Assembly (NCBI GenBank): GCA_016124935.1
Contig: WGMS01000023.1
Coordinates: forward strand, 1 to 64,000
DNA length: 64,000 bases
Direction: 5' to 3'
DNA from: a bacterium
GTDB lineage: Bacteria > Cyanobacteriota > Vampirovibrionia > Obscuribacterales > Obscuribacteraceae
The notes beneath the pieces were generated by a model. It was not told the DNA's origin. It made no database searches and worked only from the letters and a program-made list of their open reading frames with translations. The stretch's first letter is position 1. Every line of letters begins with the position of its first letter. Positions 26,548 through 36,145 of this stretch are shown in pieces. The translations under genes were made by a program, and so were the position numbers.

Positions 26548-27054
26548 CTATGAGAATCCGATTACATATTTTTGCCAGACCGAGTCACCGTTGCTGCTCG
26601 AATGTTTCGAAATCTCAAAGAGTACGTGGGAGAAAGGTCTTCTTGGCTGGCTGCGCAGAGGCATGGCGGCTTCTTTGGGGGTGCGGTTGCCTTTCTTGAC
26701 GTTGCATTTCAGGCAAGCGGCGGTGACATTGTCCCAGGTGTCACCACCCCCTCTGGAACGGGGGATGATGTGGTCTATGGTCAGATCATGGCGTCTGACA
26801 CCACAGTACTGACAGGTGTAGCTGTCCCGGTGGAGAATATTCCTTCTTGACAGGCTGATCTCTTTATACGGGATTTTCACATAGTGCCTGAGGCGAATCA
26901 CTGTCGGTAGAGGCGTATCCGCGTAGATCAACCGGCCGTTGTCGTTGTGTTCTACCTGCTCGGCTTTGCCTTTTAGCAGAAGAACGATTGCTCGCCGCCA
27001 GGTGCAGATATTCAGCGGCTCATAGGAAGCATTAAGAACCAATACTTTAGACAA
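26548..27054 (-). CDS. HNH endonuclease
   Basis: 168 residues, starting at TTG (27054) with AAGG 8 bases upstream. SKVLVLNASYEPLNICTW at the N-terminus and the HNH core CQYCGVRRHDLTIDHIIPRS, with CLKCNVKKGNRTP, give two CxxC zinc knuckles around the HH/N nuclease motif. This compact family is widespread and very conserved in cyanobacteria and relatives; its cellular role is not settled. There is no intein or phage gene around it, so it looks like a resident housekeeping nuclease. It lies 31 bp upstream of priA on the same strand. Confidence 0.88.
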   Translation of the reverse strand: MSKVLVLNASYEPLNICTWRRAIVLLLKGKAEQVEHNDNGRLIYADTPLPTVIRLRHYVKIPYKEISLSRRNILHRDSYTCQYCGVRRHDLTIDHIIPRSRGGGDTWDNVTAACLKCNVKKGNRTPKEAAMPLRSQPRRPFSHVLFEISKHSSSNGDSVWQKYVIGFS

Positions 27055-27147
27055 CTGTTTACCTTGATTAGCGACGATTCACGTTGTTTTATTATAACGA
27101 TTTTTAGGGAGGATTGTCTAGAAATAGGCTACCGGCCCGGGTTGTGG

Positions 27148-27390
27148 TAAAATAGCCGGATTCTTGCGAAAAGGTCCTTTTGCCTGGTATGTCAAAACCA
27201 GTCAGGGATTCGGGTTCCGGGGCGCCTCTGTGATGGATCTTTAAGCATTCGCTTCATAGGGTCTTCCGTATATACCGCAAGTAGTGATACTTTTGTGCAC
27301 TTGCGTGGGCGCTAACCGTTAGCGCTCTTTCAGCAGTGTATATGAAAGAGATTTATTGAAATGTTCTGTAGAGAGGAGAGTACTAGTACC
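27148..27390 (+). promoter_or_regulatory. rpsB promoter and structured 5' leader
   Basis: A TAAAAT -10-like element lies at 27148-27153. The leader contains CGCAAGT (27276-27282) pairing with ACTTGCG (27299-27305), then a near-perfect hairpin GCGCTAAC/GTTAGCGC (27309-27325, one-base loop or wider) followed by CTCTTTC. Two hairpins within 90 bases of the start are consistent with a ribosomal-protein leader that binds S2, or an attenuator. A GAGGAG site at 27371-27376 precedes the TTG start. The region from 27055 holds no other gene. Confidence 0.5.
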
Positions 27391-28230
27391 TTGCCAGTAG
27401 CATCGATGAGACAGCTGTTAGAAGCTGGTGTGCACTTCGGTCACCAGACACGCCGTTGGAATCCGAAAATGCGTCAGTACATTTACGGAGAGAGGAACGG
27501 CATCTACATAATAGATCTGGAGCAGACCAGTCGCGCTCTGGACGAGGCATGTAAGTTCCTTCGTAAGGCAGCCGCCGAGAAGAAGAATGTAGTCTTCGTA
27601 GGCACCAAGAAGCAAGCCGCCGACATCGTCGAAGAGGAAGCAAAACGTTGTGGCTCTCACTTTGTCAATCGCAGATGGTTAGGCGGAATGCTCACCAACT
27701 TCGAGACTATCAGATTGAGAATCAACCGGCTCAAAGAGCTGGAGGAGATGAGAGAGAACGGGGACCTCTTCCGTCGTGGCAAGAAAGAGCAGGCTATGCT
27801 CAACCGCGAATTCAGCAAGCTGGATAAATCCCTGGGCGGCATCAAGACCATGAAAGGTCGTCCGGACGTACTCTTCATCATCGATCAAAAGCGCGAGTTC
27901 ATAGCGGTGAACGAGGCTAACAAATCCGGTATCAACACAGTGGCTATCGTTGACACCAATTGCGACCCCGAAAATATCTCTTTTGTCATCCCTGGTAATG
28001 ATGATTCGATTCGTTCGATCCGTCTGATCACCAGCAAACTGGCTGACGCCATATTGGAGGGCAGGCAGGGTTCGGGACAGCCTGATGTGGTCGTTCAGAA
28101 GGCTCAGAAGCCTGCTGAAACACCTCTTGAAGAGGCTAGTCAGAAAGAACTCGAACCCAGTCTGGTCGGCGCCGGTGAATCGAAAGATTCCAGTGATTCC
28201 GCTTCGGGCTCGGATAACGAAGGCGCTTAA
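27391..28230 (+). CDS. rpsB: 30S ribosomal protein S2
   Basis: 279 residues from the TTG at 27391, giving the family-typical N-terminus [20 protein letters not shown]; the longer frame from 27361 adds ten residues not seen in S2. [40 protein letters not shown] and [14 protein letters not shown] are S2 signatures, and [20 protein letters not shown] is the C-terminal core. The last 50 residues are a hydrophilic, Ser/Glu-rich tail. S2 sits at the back of the 30S subunit. It is the first gene of rpsB-tsf-pyrH-frr-glmS. Confidence 0.95.
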   Translation: MPVASMRQLLEAGVHFGHQTRRWNPKMRQYIYGERNGIYIIDLEQTSRALDEACKFLRKAAAEKKNVVFVGTKKQAADIVEEEAKRCGSHFVNRRWLGGMLTNFETIRLRINRLKELEEMRENGDLFRRGKKEQAMLNREFSKLDKSLGGIKTMKGRPDVLFIIDQKREFIAVNEANKSGINTVAIVDTNCDPENISFVIPGNDDSIRSIRLITSKLADAILEGRQGSGQPDVVVQKAQKPAETPLEEASQKELEPSLVGAGESKDSSDSASGSDNEGA

Positions 28231-28300
28231 TTTAACGGCCTGGACCAAGCACGTACAAACATTAGACACTTTTCGAACATAACAAAAGGACGGGAGAACA

Positions 28301-29182
28301 ATGGTAATGGTAGAGATTTCCGCTTCCATGGTGAAGGAACTGAGAGAGAAGTCCGGAGCGGCAATGATGGACTGCAAGAAAGCCCTCGTTGAATCGAGCG
28401 GCGATTTCGATAAAGCAATCGAGTGGCTCAGAACCAAGGGTGTCGCCACCGCCAGCAAGAAGGCTGCCCGTGCAACCTCCGAAGGTCTTGTCGTCGGTAA
28501 AGTATCTGATTGCGGTAAGCACGCAGTTATCGTAGAAGTGAACTGCGAAACCGATTTCGTCGCCCGTAACGAACAGTTTGTCGAGACCTGTCAGAAGCTT
28601 GTCGACGTTGCCCTCGAGCATAAGTGCAAGAGTGTCGAAGAGCTCAACGCTGCCAAATGCGGAGATAAGACCGTAGCTGATTTCGTCACCGAAGCTGTGG
28701 CTAAGACCGGTGAGAACATCCAGCTTGCCCGGGTAACCTATTTCGCGGTAGATGGCGAAGGCGTAGTCGGTCTCTACATCCACAAGCTCGGCGGCAAGAT
28801 GGGTGCTCTGGTTGAGCTGGCAGCCGACAAAGCAGTCGACAGCGAGAAGTCCGGGGAACTCGCCCGGGAGCTTGCCATGCATATCGTCTCGACCAAGCCC
28901 GAGTATCTGAACAAAGAAGATGTTCCAAAAGAGATCATCGAAGAAGAACGTCGTATCGAATCGGGTAAAGCCGACCTGGAGAAGAAGCCGCCGGAAATCC
29001 GCGAGAAAATCATCTCCGGTCGGGTGGACAAGATCCTTGCCGAGAGATGTCTCTCCGAGCAGCCTTTCGTCAAAGACGGCAGCGTCACCGTCGGTCAGCT
29101 TCTGACCAACGCCTCGAAGGACCTGGGCGCTCAGATTAAGCCCAAGCGTTTCGCCCTCTTCATTCTCGGCGACAGCCAGTAG
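28301..29182 (+). CDS. tsf: translation elongation factor Ts
   Basis: 293 residues. ISASMVKELREKSGAAMMDC, then KKALVESSGDFDKAIEWLR, forms the N-terminal UBA-like domain. NCETDFVARNEQF at about 82-94 is the core contact with EF-Tu, and LVELAADKAVDS-type repeats follow. EF-Ts exchanges GDP on EF-Tu. GGGAGA precedes the ATG. It lies 70 bp after rpsB, the usual bacterial order, and is followed by an intrinsic terminator at 29209. Confidence 0.95.
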   Translation: MVMVEISASMVKELREKSGAAMMDCKKALVESSGDFDKAIEWLRTKGVATASKKAARATSEGLVVGKVSDCGKHAVIVEVNCETDFVARNEQFVETCQKLVDVALEHKCKSVEELNAAKCGDKTVADFVTEAVAKTGENIQLARVTYFAVDGEGVVGLYIHKLGGKMGALVELAADKAVDSEKSGELARELAMHIVSTKPEYLNKEDVPKEIIEEERRIESGKADLEKKPPEIREKIISGRVDKILAERCLSEQPFVKDGSVTVGQLLTNASKDLGAQIKPKRFALFILGDSQ

Positions 29183-29208
29183 AGAAGAGCGTATATCTAA
29201 CCTAGATG

Positions 29209-29249
29209 CGGTCGGCAGCCATTGGTTATGCCGGCCGTTTTTGTTTTTT
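29209..29249 (+). terminator. intrinsic terminator after tsf
   Basis: CGGTCGGCA (29209-29217) pairs with TGCCGGCCG (29229-29237) with one G-T pair, followed directly by a run of T interrupted by one G. It should separate rpsB-tsf from pyrH, which then needs its own promoter; a perfect TTGACA lies at 29275-29280 but I see no good -10 at the right distance. Confidence 0.85.
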
Positions 29250-29434
29250 AACATGGAGCATACAGGGACGTTTCTTGACAATGCGATAATTAAGCTGAAT
29301 GCCACCAGGGTTGGCGTTATCGGTGGTTGTAAGGTAACAATTTGCTTGCATGAGAAGAGGGCTCTGGAAGCGGTTTGAGCGAGGTTGTATGATCCCTTCG
29401 AAAGGTCTTGAATTTAGTAGCAGAGCAAAGACAA

Positions 29435-30169
29435 ATGCCGGAATCTCAATATAGACGAATTCTTATTAAACTAAGCGGAGAAGCCCTCCAGGGCGACCGC
29501 GGATTTGGTATCGACAACGACGTCATCCAGGAAATCGCCAAAGAGATTGAGGATGCCGCCAGTCTGGGGATTCAGATAGCCATAGTAGTAGGCGGCGGCA
29601 ACATCTTCCGGGGCGTAGCCGGACCCAGTATGGGCATGGACAAAGCGGCAGCCGACTATGTCGGTATGCTCGCCACCATCATGAACAGTCTTATTCTTCA
29701 GGGCGTTCTCACCTCCCGCGGTTTGCAGACCCGGGTGATGACCGCCATCGCCATGCCAGAAGTGGCAGAGCCCTTCATCCGTCTGAGAGCGATTCGCCAC
29801 CTGGAAAAGGGTAGGGTGGTTATATTCGGCGGTGGAACCGGTAATCCTCATGTTACCACCGATACCGCCGCCGCCTTGAGAGCGGCCGAGATAAAGGCCG
29901 AAGTCATTTTGATGGCTAAGAACAATGTGGACGGAGTCTACAGCGATGACCCAAGAAAGAATAAAGATGCCAAGAAAATAGGTCGGATCAGTTTTGACGA
30001 CCTGATCAAGCAAGATTTGAAGGTCATGGACCGAGCTGCGGTCTCGCTTTGCCAGGAGAACAGTATTCCCCTGGTGATCTTTGATTTCGCCAAACCAGGA
30101 AGCATCAGACGTATCGTACTTGGAGAAAAGATAGGAACCTTAGTAGGTTCCCGATTGGGAGGAAAGTGA
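29435..30169 (+). CDS. pyrH: uridylate kinase
   Basis: 244 residues from the ATG at 29435; an in-frame TTG at 29408 is less likely. RILIKLSGEALQGDRGFGID, VVGGGNIFRG, MDKAAADYVGMLATIMN and GGTGNPHVTTDTAAALRA are bacterial UMP-kinase motifs of the amino-acid-kinase fold. It phosphorylates UMP to UDP. The stop TGA overlaps the frr start (ATGA arrangement at 30166-30171), so the two are translationally coupled, the usual pyrH-frr pair. Confidence 0.95.
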   Translation: MPESQYRRILIKLSGEALQGDRGFGIDNDVIQEIAKEIEDAASLGIQIAIVVGGGNIFRGVAGPSMGMDKAAADYVGMLATIMNSLILQGVLTSRGLQTRVMTAIAMPEVAEPFIRLRAIRHLEKGRVVIFGGGTGNPHVTTDTAAALRAAEIKAEVILMAKNNVDGVYSDDPRKNKDAKKIGRISFDDLIKQDLKVMDRAAVSLCQENSIPLVIFDFAKPGSIRRIVLGEKIGTLVGSRLGGK

Positions 30170-30741
30170 TGAGCAGTACCATGAGCAGCACGGGAGAAGT
30201 TCTCTCTTCCGGTGAAGAGCGCATGCAGAAAGCCCTGGATAATCTCCAGAAGGAATTCCAGACGGTTAGAACCGGCCGAGCCAATCCGGCAATTTTAGAC
30301 AGGGTAGAAGTGGATTACTATGGAACCCCGACTCCGCTCAAGAGTCTGGCAAACATCAGCTCTCCCGATGGTCGATCTTTATTGGTGCAGCCTTATGACA
30401 AAGGCGCCATCAAAGATATCGAACAGGGCATTCACAAAGCTCAGCTCGGTCTCACCCCCACCAACGACGGCAGCGTGGTGCGCATCAATATTCCTGCCTT
30501 GACCGAAGACCGCCGTAAAGAGCTCTGCAAGCAGGTCAAGAAAATCGGCGAAGAAGCTAAGGTCGCCGTTAGAAATATTCGGCGCGATTGCGATCAGGAA
30601 CTGAAAAAATTCAAAGATCAAGGTGTATCGGAAGACGAGCTCAAACGTAGAAACGACGACCTTCAGAAGATGACCGACAAGTATGTCAAAGAGATTGACA
30701 CCTCGGTCAATGACAAAGACAAAGAGATTATGGAAATTTAG
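30169..30741 (+). CDS. frr: ribosome recycling factor
   Basis: 190 residues from the ATG at 30169, with GGGAGGAAAG upstream. An alternative ATG four codons later is possible. LQKEFQTVRTGRANPAILD, YYGTPTPLKSLANISSPDGR, QPYDKGAIKDIE and RINIPALTEDRRKELCKQVK are the conserved RRF segments. RRF splits post-termination ribosomes with EF-G. It overlaps pyrH by one base and is followed by glmS after 15 bp. Confidence 0.95.
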   Translation: MSSTMSSTGEVLSSGEERMQKALDNLQKEFQTVRTGRANPAILDRVEVDYYGTPTPLKSLANISSPDGRSLLVQPYDKGAIKDIEQGIHKAQLGLTPTNDGSVVRINIPALTEDRRKELCKQVKKIGEEAKVAVRNIRRDCDQELKKFKDQGVSEDELKRRNDDLQKMTDKYVKEIDTSVNDKDKEIMEI

Positions 30742-30756
30742 GAGGCCACGGCTTTT

Positions 30757-32646
30757 ATGTGTGGAATCGTTGGTTATCTAGGCAGCAATCAAGCAGCACC
30801 GGTGCTCCTGTCGAAACTGAGAGTGCTGGAATATCGTGGTTATGATTCGGCTGGAGTCGCCGTTATCGAAGCAGGCAGGCTCAATGTAATCAAAGCCGCC
30901 GGAAAGCTCTCCAATCTCGAGACCCTTTTGCAGAGCCAGCGTCCCCAGGCGACTGTGGGTATTGGCCACACCCGCTGGGCTACCCACGGCACCCCCAACG
31001 ATTTGAATGCTCATCCGCATATTTCCGCCAACGGCACCCTGGCCATTGTGCACAACGGTATCATCGAAAACTATGCCGATCTCCGTCAGGAGCTGACAGA
31101 TAGAGGCTATGTCTTTGTCTCCGACACCGATACCGAAGTGGTGGCACATCTGTTATCCAGAGAGATGGATAAAGGCGCCGATCTTCTCGGGGCGATACTG
31201 CAGGTGGTGAAACAGATCAAAGGTGCCTACGCGCTCGGCATCGTCAGTCAGAAGCAGCCGGATCGTATCTACGCCGTCAATCATCACTATTCGCTCACCG
31301 TAGGCATGGGTGAGAACGAAAGCTTCCTGGCCTCCGACAGCACCGCCGTGCGTCAGTACACCAACAAAATTATCCGTCTCGAGCAGAGTGAGATTGCCGA
31401 AATCACCGCGCATTCAGTGCGTCTTTTCGATTTTGCCGGCAAAGAGTCGACCAGGGAGCCTGTCTCTTTAGAGAGCGATCCCTACAAAATCGACAAGTCC
31501 GGCTTCAAGCATTTTCTTCTCAAAGAGATTCATGAGCAGCCTCTGGTTCTTCGGCAGACCCTCAGCAAATATATGACCGGCGCTGAAGATCCTATCAATT
31601 TCAATGTCGAGCATTTTAAACCGACCGGTAGCGGCGCCAATGACAAAATGGGTCTCTACGGTGTCAGACTGACCGAAAACGAGATCAAAGGCATCGAGCG
31701 CATTCATATCGTCGCCTGTGGAACTGCTTATCATGCCGCTCTCATAGGTAAGTGCGTCATCGAGGAGCTTTGCTCTTTGCCGGTGGATGTCGAAATCGCC
31801 TCCGAAATCCGGGGACGCAAGCTTCTGGTCAATGAACGCACCCTTACCGTGGCTGTCTCCCAGTCCGGTGAAACCGCCGACACCCTGGCCGCTATAAAGG
31901 AAGCGAAGAAGAAAGGCTCTTATACCCTTGGTATCACAAACCGACCAGACTCGCATCTTGCCCAGATAACCGAGAACCTGATCGTGACCGAATGCGGTAT
32001 AGAAGTATCTGTGGCTGCCACCAAGACCTATGTCGCTCAGCTTGCCTGTTTCTATCTGCTCGGTATCTATCTTGCCGAACAAAGGGGTGCCGTCAGCAAA
32101 GCCAAGCTCAAAGAGCTGAAAAGCGGACTGTTGCAAATGCCGGCCTTAATAGAACAAATTTTAGGACGAGCCGAAGACTACCGTCAGGAGTCTCTCAAGC
32201 TTGCCGATGCCAACGATGTGGTTTTCATCGGCCGCGGCTTCAATTTCCCGACCGCCCTCGAAGGCGCCCTCAAGCTCAAGGAGCTCAGTTACATCCACGC
32301 TTCCGGCTATGCTGCCGGCGAGCTGAAACATGGACCTATAGCTGTTCTCGATTCGACCGTGCCGGTCATAACCGTGCTTGTGCCGGGCAAAGTTTATGAG
32401 AAGACCCTCTCCAACGCCCAGGAATCCAGAGCCAGACAGGCGAGAATGGTGGCGGTGGCTGTAGACGGTGACGAGAAGGCGCCCAAGACCTTCGAGCATA
32501 TCTTCAGAATCCCGCCTGTGGACGAGTTCTTCTCGCCTATTCCGGCCTGTGTTCCGATGCAGCTCATGTCTTATTATGTGGCCGACTTCCTGGGCAAGGA
32601 TGTGGATCAGCCCCGCAACCTGGCCAAATCGGTGACAGTAGAGTAA
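30757..32646 (+). CDS. glmS: glutamine-fructose-6-phosphate aminotransferase
   Basis: 629 residues. CGIVGYLG gives the N-terminal nucleophile Cys2 of the glutaminase domain, with GHTRWATHGTPNDLNAHPH. Two SIS domains follow (CGTAYHAALIGKCVIEEL and FIGRGFNFPTALEGALKLKE), with SQSGETADTLAA and the C-terminal DQPRNLAKSVTVE. It makes glucosamine-6-phosphate for peptidoglycan and lipid A. It closes the growth cluster 15 bp after frr. No glmS ribozyme or other leader fits in that gap. Confidence 0.96.
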   Translation: MCGIVGYLGSNQAAPVLLSKLRVLEYRGYDSAGVAVIEAGRLNVIKAAGKLSNLETLLQSQRPQATVGIGHTRWATHGTPNDLNAHPHISANGTLAIVHNGIIENYADLRQELTDRGYVFVSDTDTEVVAHLLSREMDKGADLLGAILQVVKQIKGAYALGIVSQKQPDRIYAVNHHYSLTVGMGENESFLASDSTAVRQYTNKIIRLEQSEIAEITAHSVRLFDFAGKESTREPVSLESDPYKIDKSGFKHFLLKEIHEQPLVLRQTLSKYMTGAEDPINFNVEHFKPTGSGANDKMGLYGVRLTENEIKGIERIHIVACGTAYHAALIGKCVIEELCSLPVDVEIASEIRGRKLLVNERTLTVAVSQSGETADTLAAIKEAKKKGSYTLGITNRPDSHLAQITENLIVTECGIEVSVAATKTYVAQLACFYLLGIYLAEQRGAVSKAKLKELKSGLLQMPALIEQILGRAEDYRQESLKLADANDVVFIGRGFNFPTALEGALKLKELSYIHASGYAAGELKHGPIAVLDSTVPVITVLVPGKVYEKTLSNAQESRARQARMVAVAVDGDEKAPKTFEHIFRIPPVDEFFSPIPACVPMQLMSYYVADFLGKDVDQPRNLAKSVTVE

Positions 32647-32669
32647 GTAAGAATAAGTAAAAGCAAATT

Positions 32670-34784
32670 CTAGAGTGTAGGTGAGCGTCCGCTGTCAGAA
32701 AGGCGGGCGCTTTCCGGATCTTCTTCGACCAGTTTGGGAGTGATCATCAACATGAGTTCACTGCGGTTGCGCCCTTTCAAGGTGGTACGGAAAAGGGCGC
32801 CCAGCACCGGCGCTTCTGCCAGATAAGGTACTTTAGAGAGCTGGGCCTGTTCTATCTCGGTAAATAAGCCGCCTATCACCAGAGTCTGACCGTCTTTGAT
32901 GCGGACCTCCTGGGTGATCACGTCACGAACGCTAAGCAGGGTGACGGTGGTCTGGTTGTTGCCCTGGCCGAAAGTCTGGGGACCGCCTATGGGGGTGGAT
33001 ACTTGTGGTCTGAGACGCAGGCGGATGAAACCATCTTCGGTGACCCGGGGCAGGACATTGAGGAAGATGCCCGCTTTGGCAAGCTCTACGTTGGTGGTGA
33101 CCACACCAAGGCTTACTGTGGAGGTGACTTTGTGAATCACCTCGTTGGCTATAGTAATCAGCGCTTCGGTATTATCCACCACCACCAGAGAGGGGTTGGC
33201 GATTAGCTTTGCCTTATTAGTTTGCAGAAGCATCTGCAATCTTATATTGAGAGCGGTGGGAATGGTGGCGATGTTGGAGCGTCCGCCGGCTCTTCCTCCC
33301 AGACCGAGAAAGTCGATAGAGCTCAGGGAGTTATTGCTTGGTGTAATACCGGCTATGTTGAAGTTGGCGGCAGCGGGCAGAAGCGAGCCTATCAAGCCGG
33401 TGAAAGCGCCGGCGGCGTTGGTGGGCGTCACGTTGTTACCGGTAAAAGGAATGCTGGGCAACTGGGGGTTGGCGATATTGTTGGTGGTTGATCCCAGACC
33501 GGGAAGGAAGGAGAGTAGTGGCGCCTGGGAGTTGCCCATAACCGAGGCCGACAGGCCTTCTCCCTGGACGTTGAGGGTGGCACCGAGCTGCCTTATCCCC
33601 TGGTTGTTGAGCTCGACCAGAGAGGCTTGAATATGTACCTGTTTGGGGCGGCGGTCTAGAATATTAATAGCCTCTTCGGCGATCAGCATGTCCTTTTCGG
33701 TGCCGACTATAAATACCTGTCTGCCTTTTGCATCGGGAATGACAACGGTGCCGCCGTCGTTGGGGGTGACGTTGTAGTCGGCATTGATCTCTTGCTGCTG
33801 GCGTACTTGTTGGGTGCCTGGATCGATGGCGGCGTTATTGAAGCCGACCCCTTCTTGAATCTGTTGTCTTGTGGTGCCGCGCACTACCTTGGGCTGCTGA
33901 TCTCTCAGCACTTGCTGCTCTTCCTGGACGTTATAGACCTGATCGTCGACGTCTTCATCGCTTTTCAGATTCTGCTCTTTTACGGTTCCTGAGTGTTCGA
34001 CCCCACCTGATTCTCTCGTGCGTTTGGTGCTGTCACCATCTTTGGTTGCCTCATTAGAGGTCAGCTTTTTGACGGTTTTGAAATCCGGCACATAGCCGCG
34101 GTTGAATACGGACGCTTGCAGGATCATGGCTACATCGTAGGGGTGGGCGTAGCTTAATTTGAAGGCTCTAGCCACCGGGCGATTCAGGCCTTTCTCGACC
34201 ATGGCTTGCATGGTGCCTACCAGGACGGTGTTGCCGTCGAGCTTGCGGCTCTCGAGACCGGCAGATGCCAGAACGCTGTCCATGGCTTCATTCAGGGTGA
34301 CATCCCTGAGTTCTCCGGTTACTTTGCCATTCACCGACTTGTCGATGATGATATTCAGCTTTCCTCGTCGAGCGATTTCGCTTATCACCTCTCTTACTGG
34401 CGTATCACGAAAGCTGAGATGGTGGATCAAGCTCTGCTGGGCGAAGAGTTTGAAGGGCTTTCTAATCTCGACGGTACCGCTGACGGTGGGCAATTTCTGG
34501 CTTGGAGAGCCTGTCTTGAGCTGGGGAGTAAGCTGGGCAAGCCGCTTCAGTTTGTCCGCCGGCATAGACTGGAGAATTTTTTTTGCTTCATCGAGTTTCT
34601 CCTGGGCTGAAGCCGATGAGCTATCAGACGAATCAGAGGGATCGAAAGAAAGCGAGTTCTTGCCCGGGTTACTCTGATTCTGGGCCAGAGCCTGGGGGCA
34701 GAGCAGACCGAAATTCATGATCGAAATCAGTGAGAGGCTTGCGCTCAGGTATTTGAATTTCTGCGAACTCTTACTAAAAGTCAT
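32670..34784 (-). CDS. secretin (type II secretion/type IV pilus outer-membrane channel)
   Basis: 704 residues. A signal peptide ends near ALAQNQ. A Ser-rich stretch is followed by an STN/N0 domain (LSFRDTPVREVISEIARRGK, NIIIDKSVNGKVTGEL) at about 115-195 and an N1-type domain interrupted by a long Gln/Asp-rich insert (about 245-340). The secretin core follows, with VHIQASLVELNNQGIRQLGA, KLIANPSLVVVDNTEALI, QEVRIKDGQTLVIGGL and the end RNRSELMLMITPKLVE. This is a PilQ/GspD-type multimeric channel. No pilus assembly gene is adjacent, so the system it serves (Tad, type IV pilus or secretion) is open. Confidence 0.92.
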   Translation of the reverse strand: MTFSKSSQKFKYLSASLSLISIMNFGLLCPQALAQNQSNPGKNSLSFDPSDSSDSSSASAQEKLDEAKKILQSMPADKLKRLAQLTPQLKTGSPSQKLPTVSGTVEIRKPFKLFAQQSLIHHLSFRDTPVREVISEIARRGKLNIIIDKSVNGKVTGELRDVTLNEAMDSVLASAGLESRKLDGNTVLVGTMQAMVEKGLNRPVARAFKLSYAHPYDVAMILQASVFNRGYVPDFKTVKKLTSNEATKDGDSTKRTRESGGVEHSGTVKEQNLKSDEDVDDQVYNVQEEQQVLRDQQPKVVRGTTRQQIQEGVGFNNAAIDPGTQQVRQQQEINADYNVTPNDGGTVVIPDAKGRQVFIVGTEKDMLIAEEAINILDRRPKQVHIQASLVELNNQGIRQLGATLNVQGEGLSASVMGNSQAPLLSFLPGLGSTTNNIANPQLPSIPFTGNNVTPTNAAGAFTGLIGSLLPAAANFNIAGITPSNNSLSSIDFLGLGGRAGGRSNIATIPTALNIRLQMLLQTNKAKLIANPSLVVVDNTEALITIANEVIHKVTSTVSLGVVTTNVELAKAGIFLNVLPRVTEDGFIRLRLRPQVSTPIGGPQTFGQGNNQTTVTLLSVRDVITQEVRIKDGQTLVIGGLFTEIEQAQLSKVPYLAEAPVLGALFRTTLKGRNRSELMLMITPKLVEEDPESARLSDSGRSPTL

Positions 34785-34927
34785 TGAGAAAACGAAAGAA
34801 TATAGTGAGCCCAGTTTTCACTATCCATACCAACCTATTTTAGCGAGATCGCCGCAAATTTCAAATGGCTGGTGCCATAGCTGGTATCATCGCACAGCTC
34901 AACGATATGCACTGTATATAGTTGCGT

Positions 34928-36040
34928 CTATTTGCTCTGTCCGGCCAGGCCGAATATGGCGATTTCGAGATTGTTTCTTGCTTCGCTCAGATGGGGATTC
35001 AGTCTCAGGGCGAGCTGCAGTTGCGTCACCGCCGACGCGACGTCCCCTTTGCCATAGAGCGCGTAGCCAAGGTCGTTTCTTGCCTGGGCGTTGAGCGGAT
35101 CGAGATTGACCGCCTGTCTGAATTCCTGGACGGAATCCGCTTTTCGTCCGTTGGCGTAAAGAGCCCTGCCCAGCATCATGTGGCTTTCCGCCGAAGTCGG
35201 GTCGAGAAGAGCCGCCTGTCTTGCTGTTCTAAGAGCGCTCTCTTTGTCCCCTCGCAGAAGCAGGGCTTTGGTGAGGGCGATATGGGCTGACGAAGAATGG
35301 GGCGTCAGGGAGACGGCCTGGCGAGCCGCGGTGATGGCACCCTCTTCGTCCTTGGCGATAACCAGCGCTTCGGCAAGACCGGCGAGCCCTTCCGTAGTCG
35401 GCTTCACTTCGTTGGCCTGGCGGAATTCGTTGATTGCTTCAGAGATGCCACCTTTTTTCAAAAGGCTTTCGGCGTAGAAGACTCTGGAAAGAGGAAAGTC
35501 GGGAGCCAATCGGATAGCTCTTTCATATTCTTCCTGGCTGGTGGCTTCGTCGCCGGCGTCTTCGAGCAGTCTTGCCAGAAGCAGATGGCCGATATGGTTT
35601 TCCGGATCTATGGCGATGGCGCGACGCATCTCCATGGCGGCCCCTTCATAGTCGCCGGTTATATACAGATAGCTTCCCAGGCGCATGCGCAGATCCGGCG
35701 CAGCCGGGTTGTCCGATACTTCGCGACGCAGTTCTATAATCAGGTCTCCCACCGACCTTAAGTCGGTATGGGTGATACCCATTTGATAAAGGCTTATTAA
35801 CGAGGCGTCGTATTCGCTTTTAGAATCGGCTCTATCAGAGACTTGCGGTTTGGGCTTCTGGCTGACGGGCTCTTTCTTGATCTTGAGAGCGCTGCCGCCT
35901 GTGGCGGTTGGCTCCGCTTCCACTTTGGCAAGGGAGAGGGCGGCTCGACAGGGAGTTGCCGTCACTATAAGCAAAACCACAGCCAGGCTTGCTTTCTCTA
36001 AGGATTTCCAATTAACATTGTCTCTTCCCGGAAAGAGCAT
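34928..36040 (-). CDS. exported TPR protein
   Basis: 370 residues. A signal peptide (basic NVNWKSLEK, then ASLAVVLLIVTATPCRAA) leads into a Pro/Lys linker and about seven 34-residue TPR units, for example YLYITGDYEGAAMEMRRAIA, LARLLEDAGDEATSQEEYER and DLGYALYGKGDVASAVTQLQ. The repeats are regular and close to consensus. It is probably a periplasmic scaffold. It lies 143 bp upstream of the secretin on the same strand, so it might act as a pilotin-like or assembly partner; that is conjecture. Confidence 0.85.
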   Translation of the reverse strand: MLFPGRDNVNWKSLEKASLAVVLLIVTATPCRAALSLAKVEAEPTATGGSALKIKKEPVSQKPKPQVSDRADSKSEYDASLISLYQMGITHTDLRSVGDLIIELRREVSDNPAAPDLRMRLGSYLYITGDYEGAAMEMRRAIAIDPENHIGHLLLARLLEDAGDEATSQEEYERAIRLAPDFPLSRVFYAESLLKKGGISEAINEFRQANEVKPTTEGLAGLAEALVIAKDEEGAITAARQAVSLTPHSSSAHIALTKALLLRGDKESALRTARQAALLDPTSAESHMMLGRALYANGRKADSVQEFRQAVNLDPLNAQARNDLGYALYGKGDVASAVTQLQLALRLNPHLSEARNNLEIAIFGLAGQSK

Positions 36041-36145
36041 AGTGTCGAAACCTCCCGATATGAAAGTCCTTTTCTATCATTTCACACCAGATTATCGGTT
36101 CATTATGAACCAGGTAAGAATTTCGTAAATGAGCATTACAGGCAG

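Noticed and set aside
26520..26565. CGGATT/AATCCG hairpin between priA and the HNH gene as a terminator
   Set aside because: It overlaps the HNH stop codon, the stem is only 6 bp and no clean T-run follows in the coding direction.
26548..27054. HNH gene as part of a mobile intron or intein
   Set aside because: It is free-standing, has the typical length of the resident cyanobacterial-type HNH family, and no intron or intein borders are seen.
29275..29300. Perfect TTGACA before pyrH as a full sigma-70 promoter
   Set aside because: No acceptable -10 hexamer lies 16-18 bp downstream, so I did not list it as a promoter.
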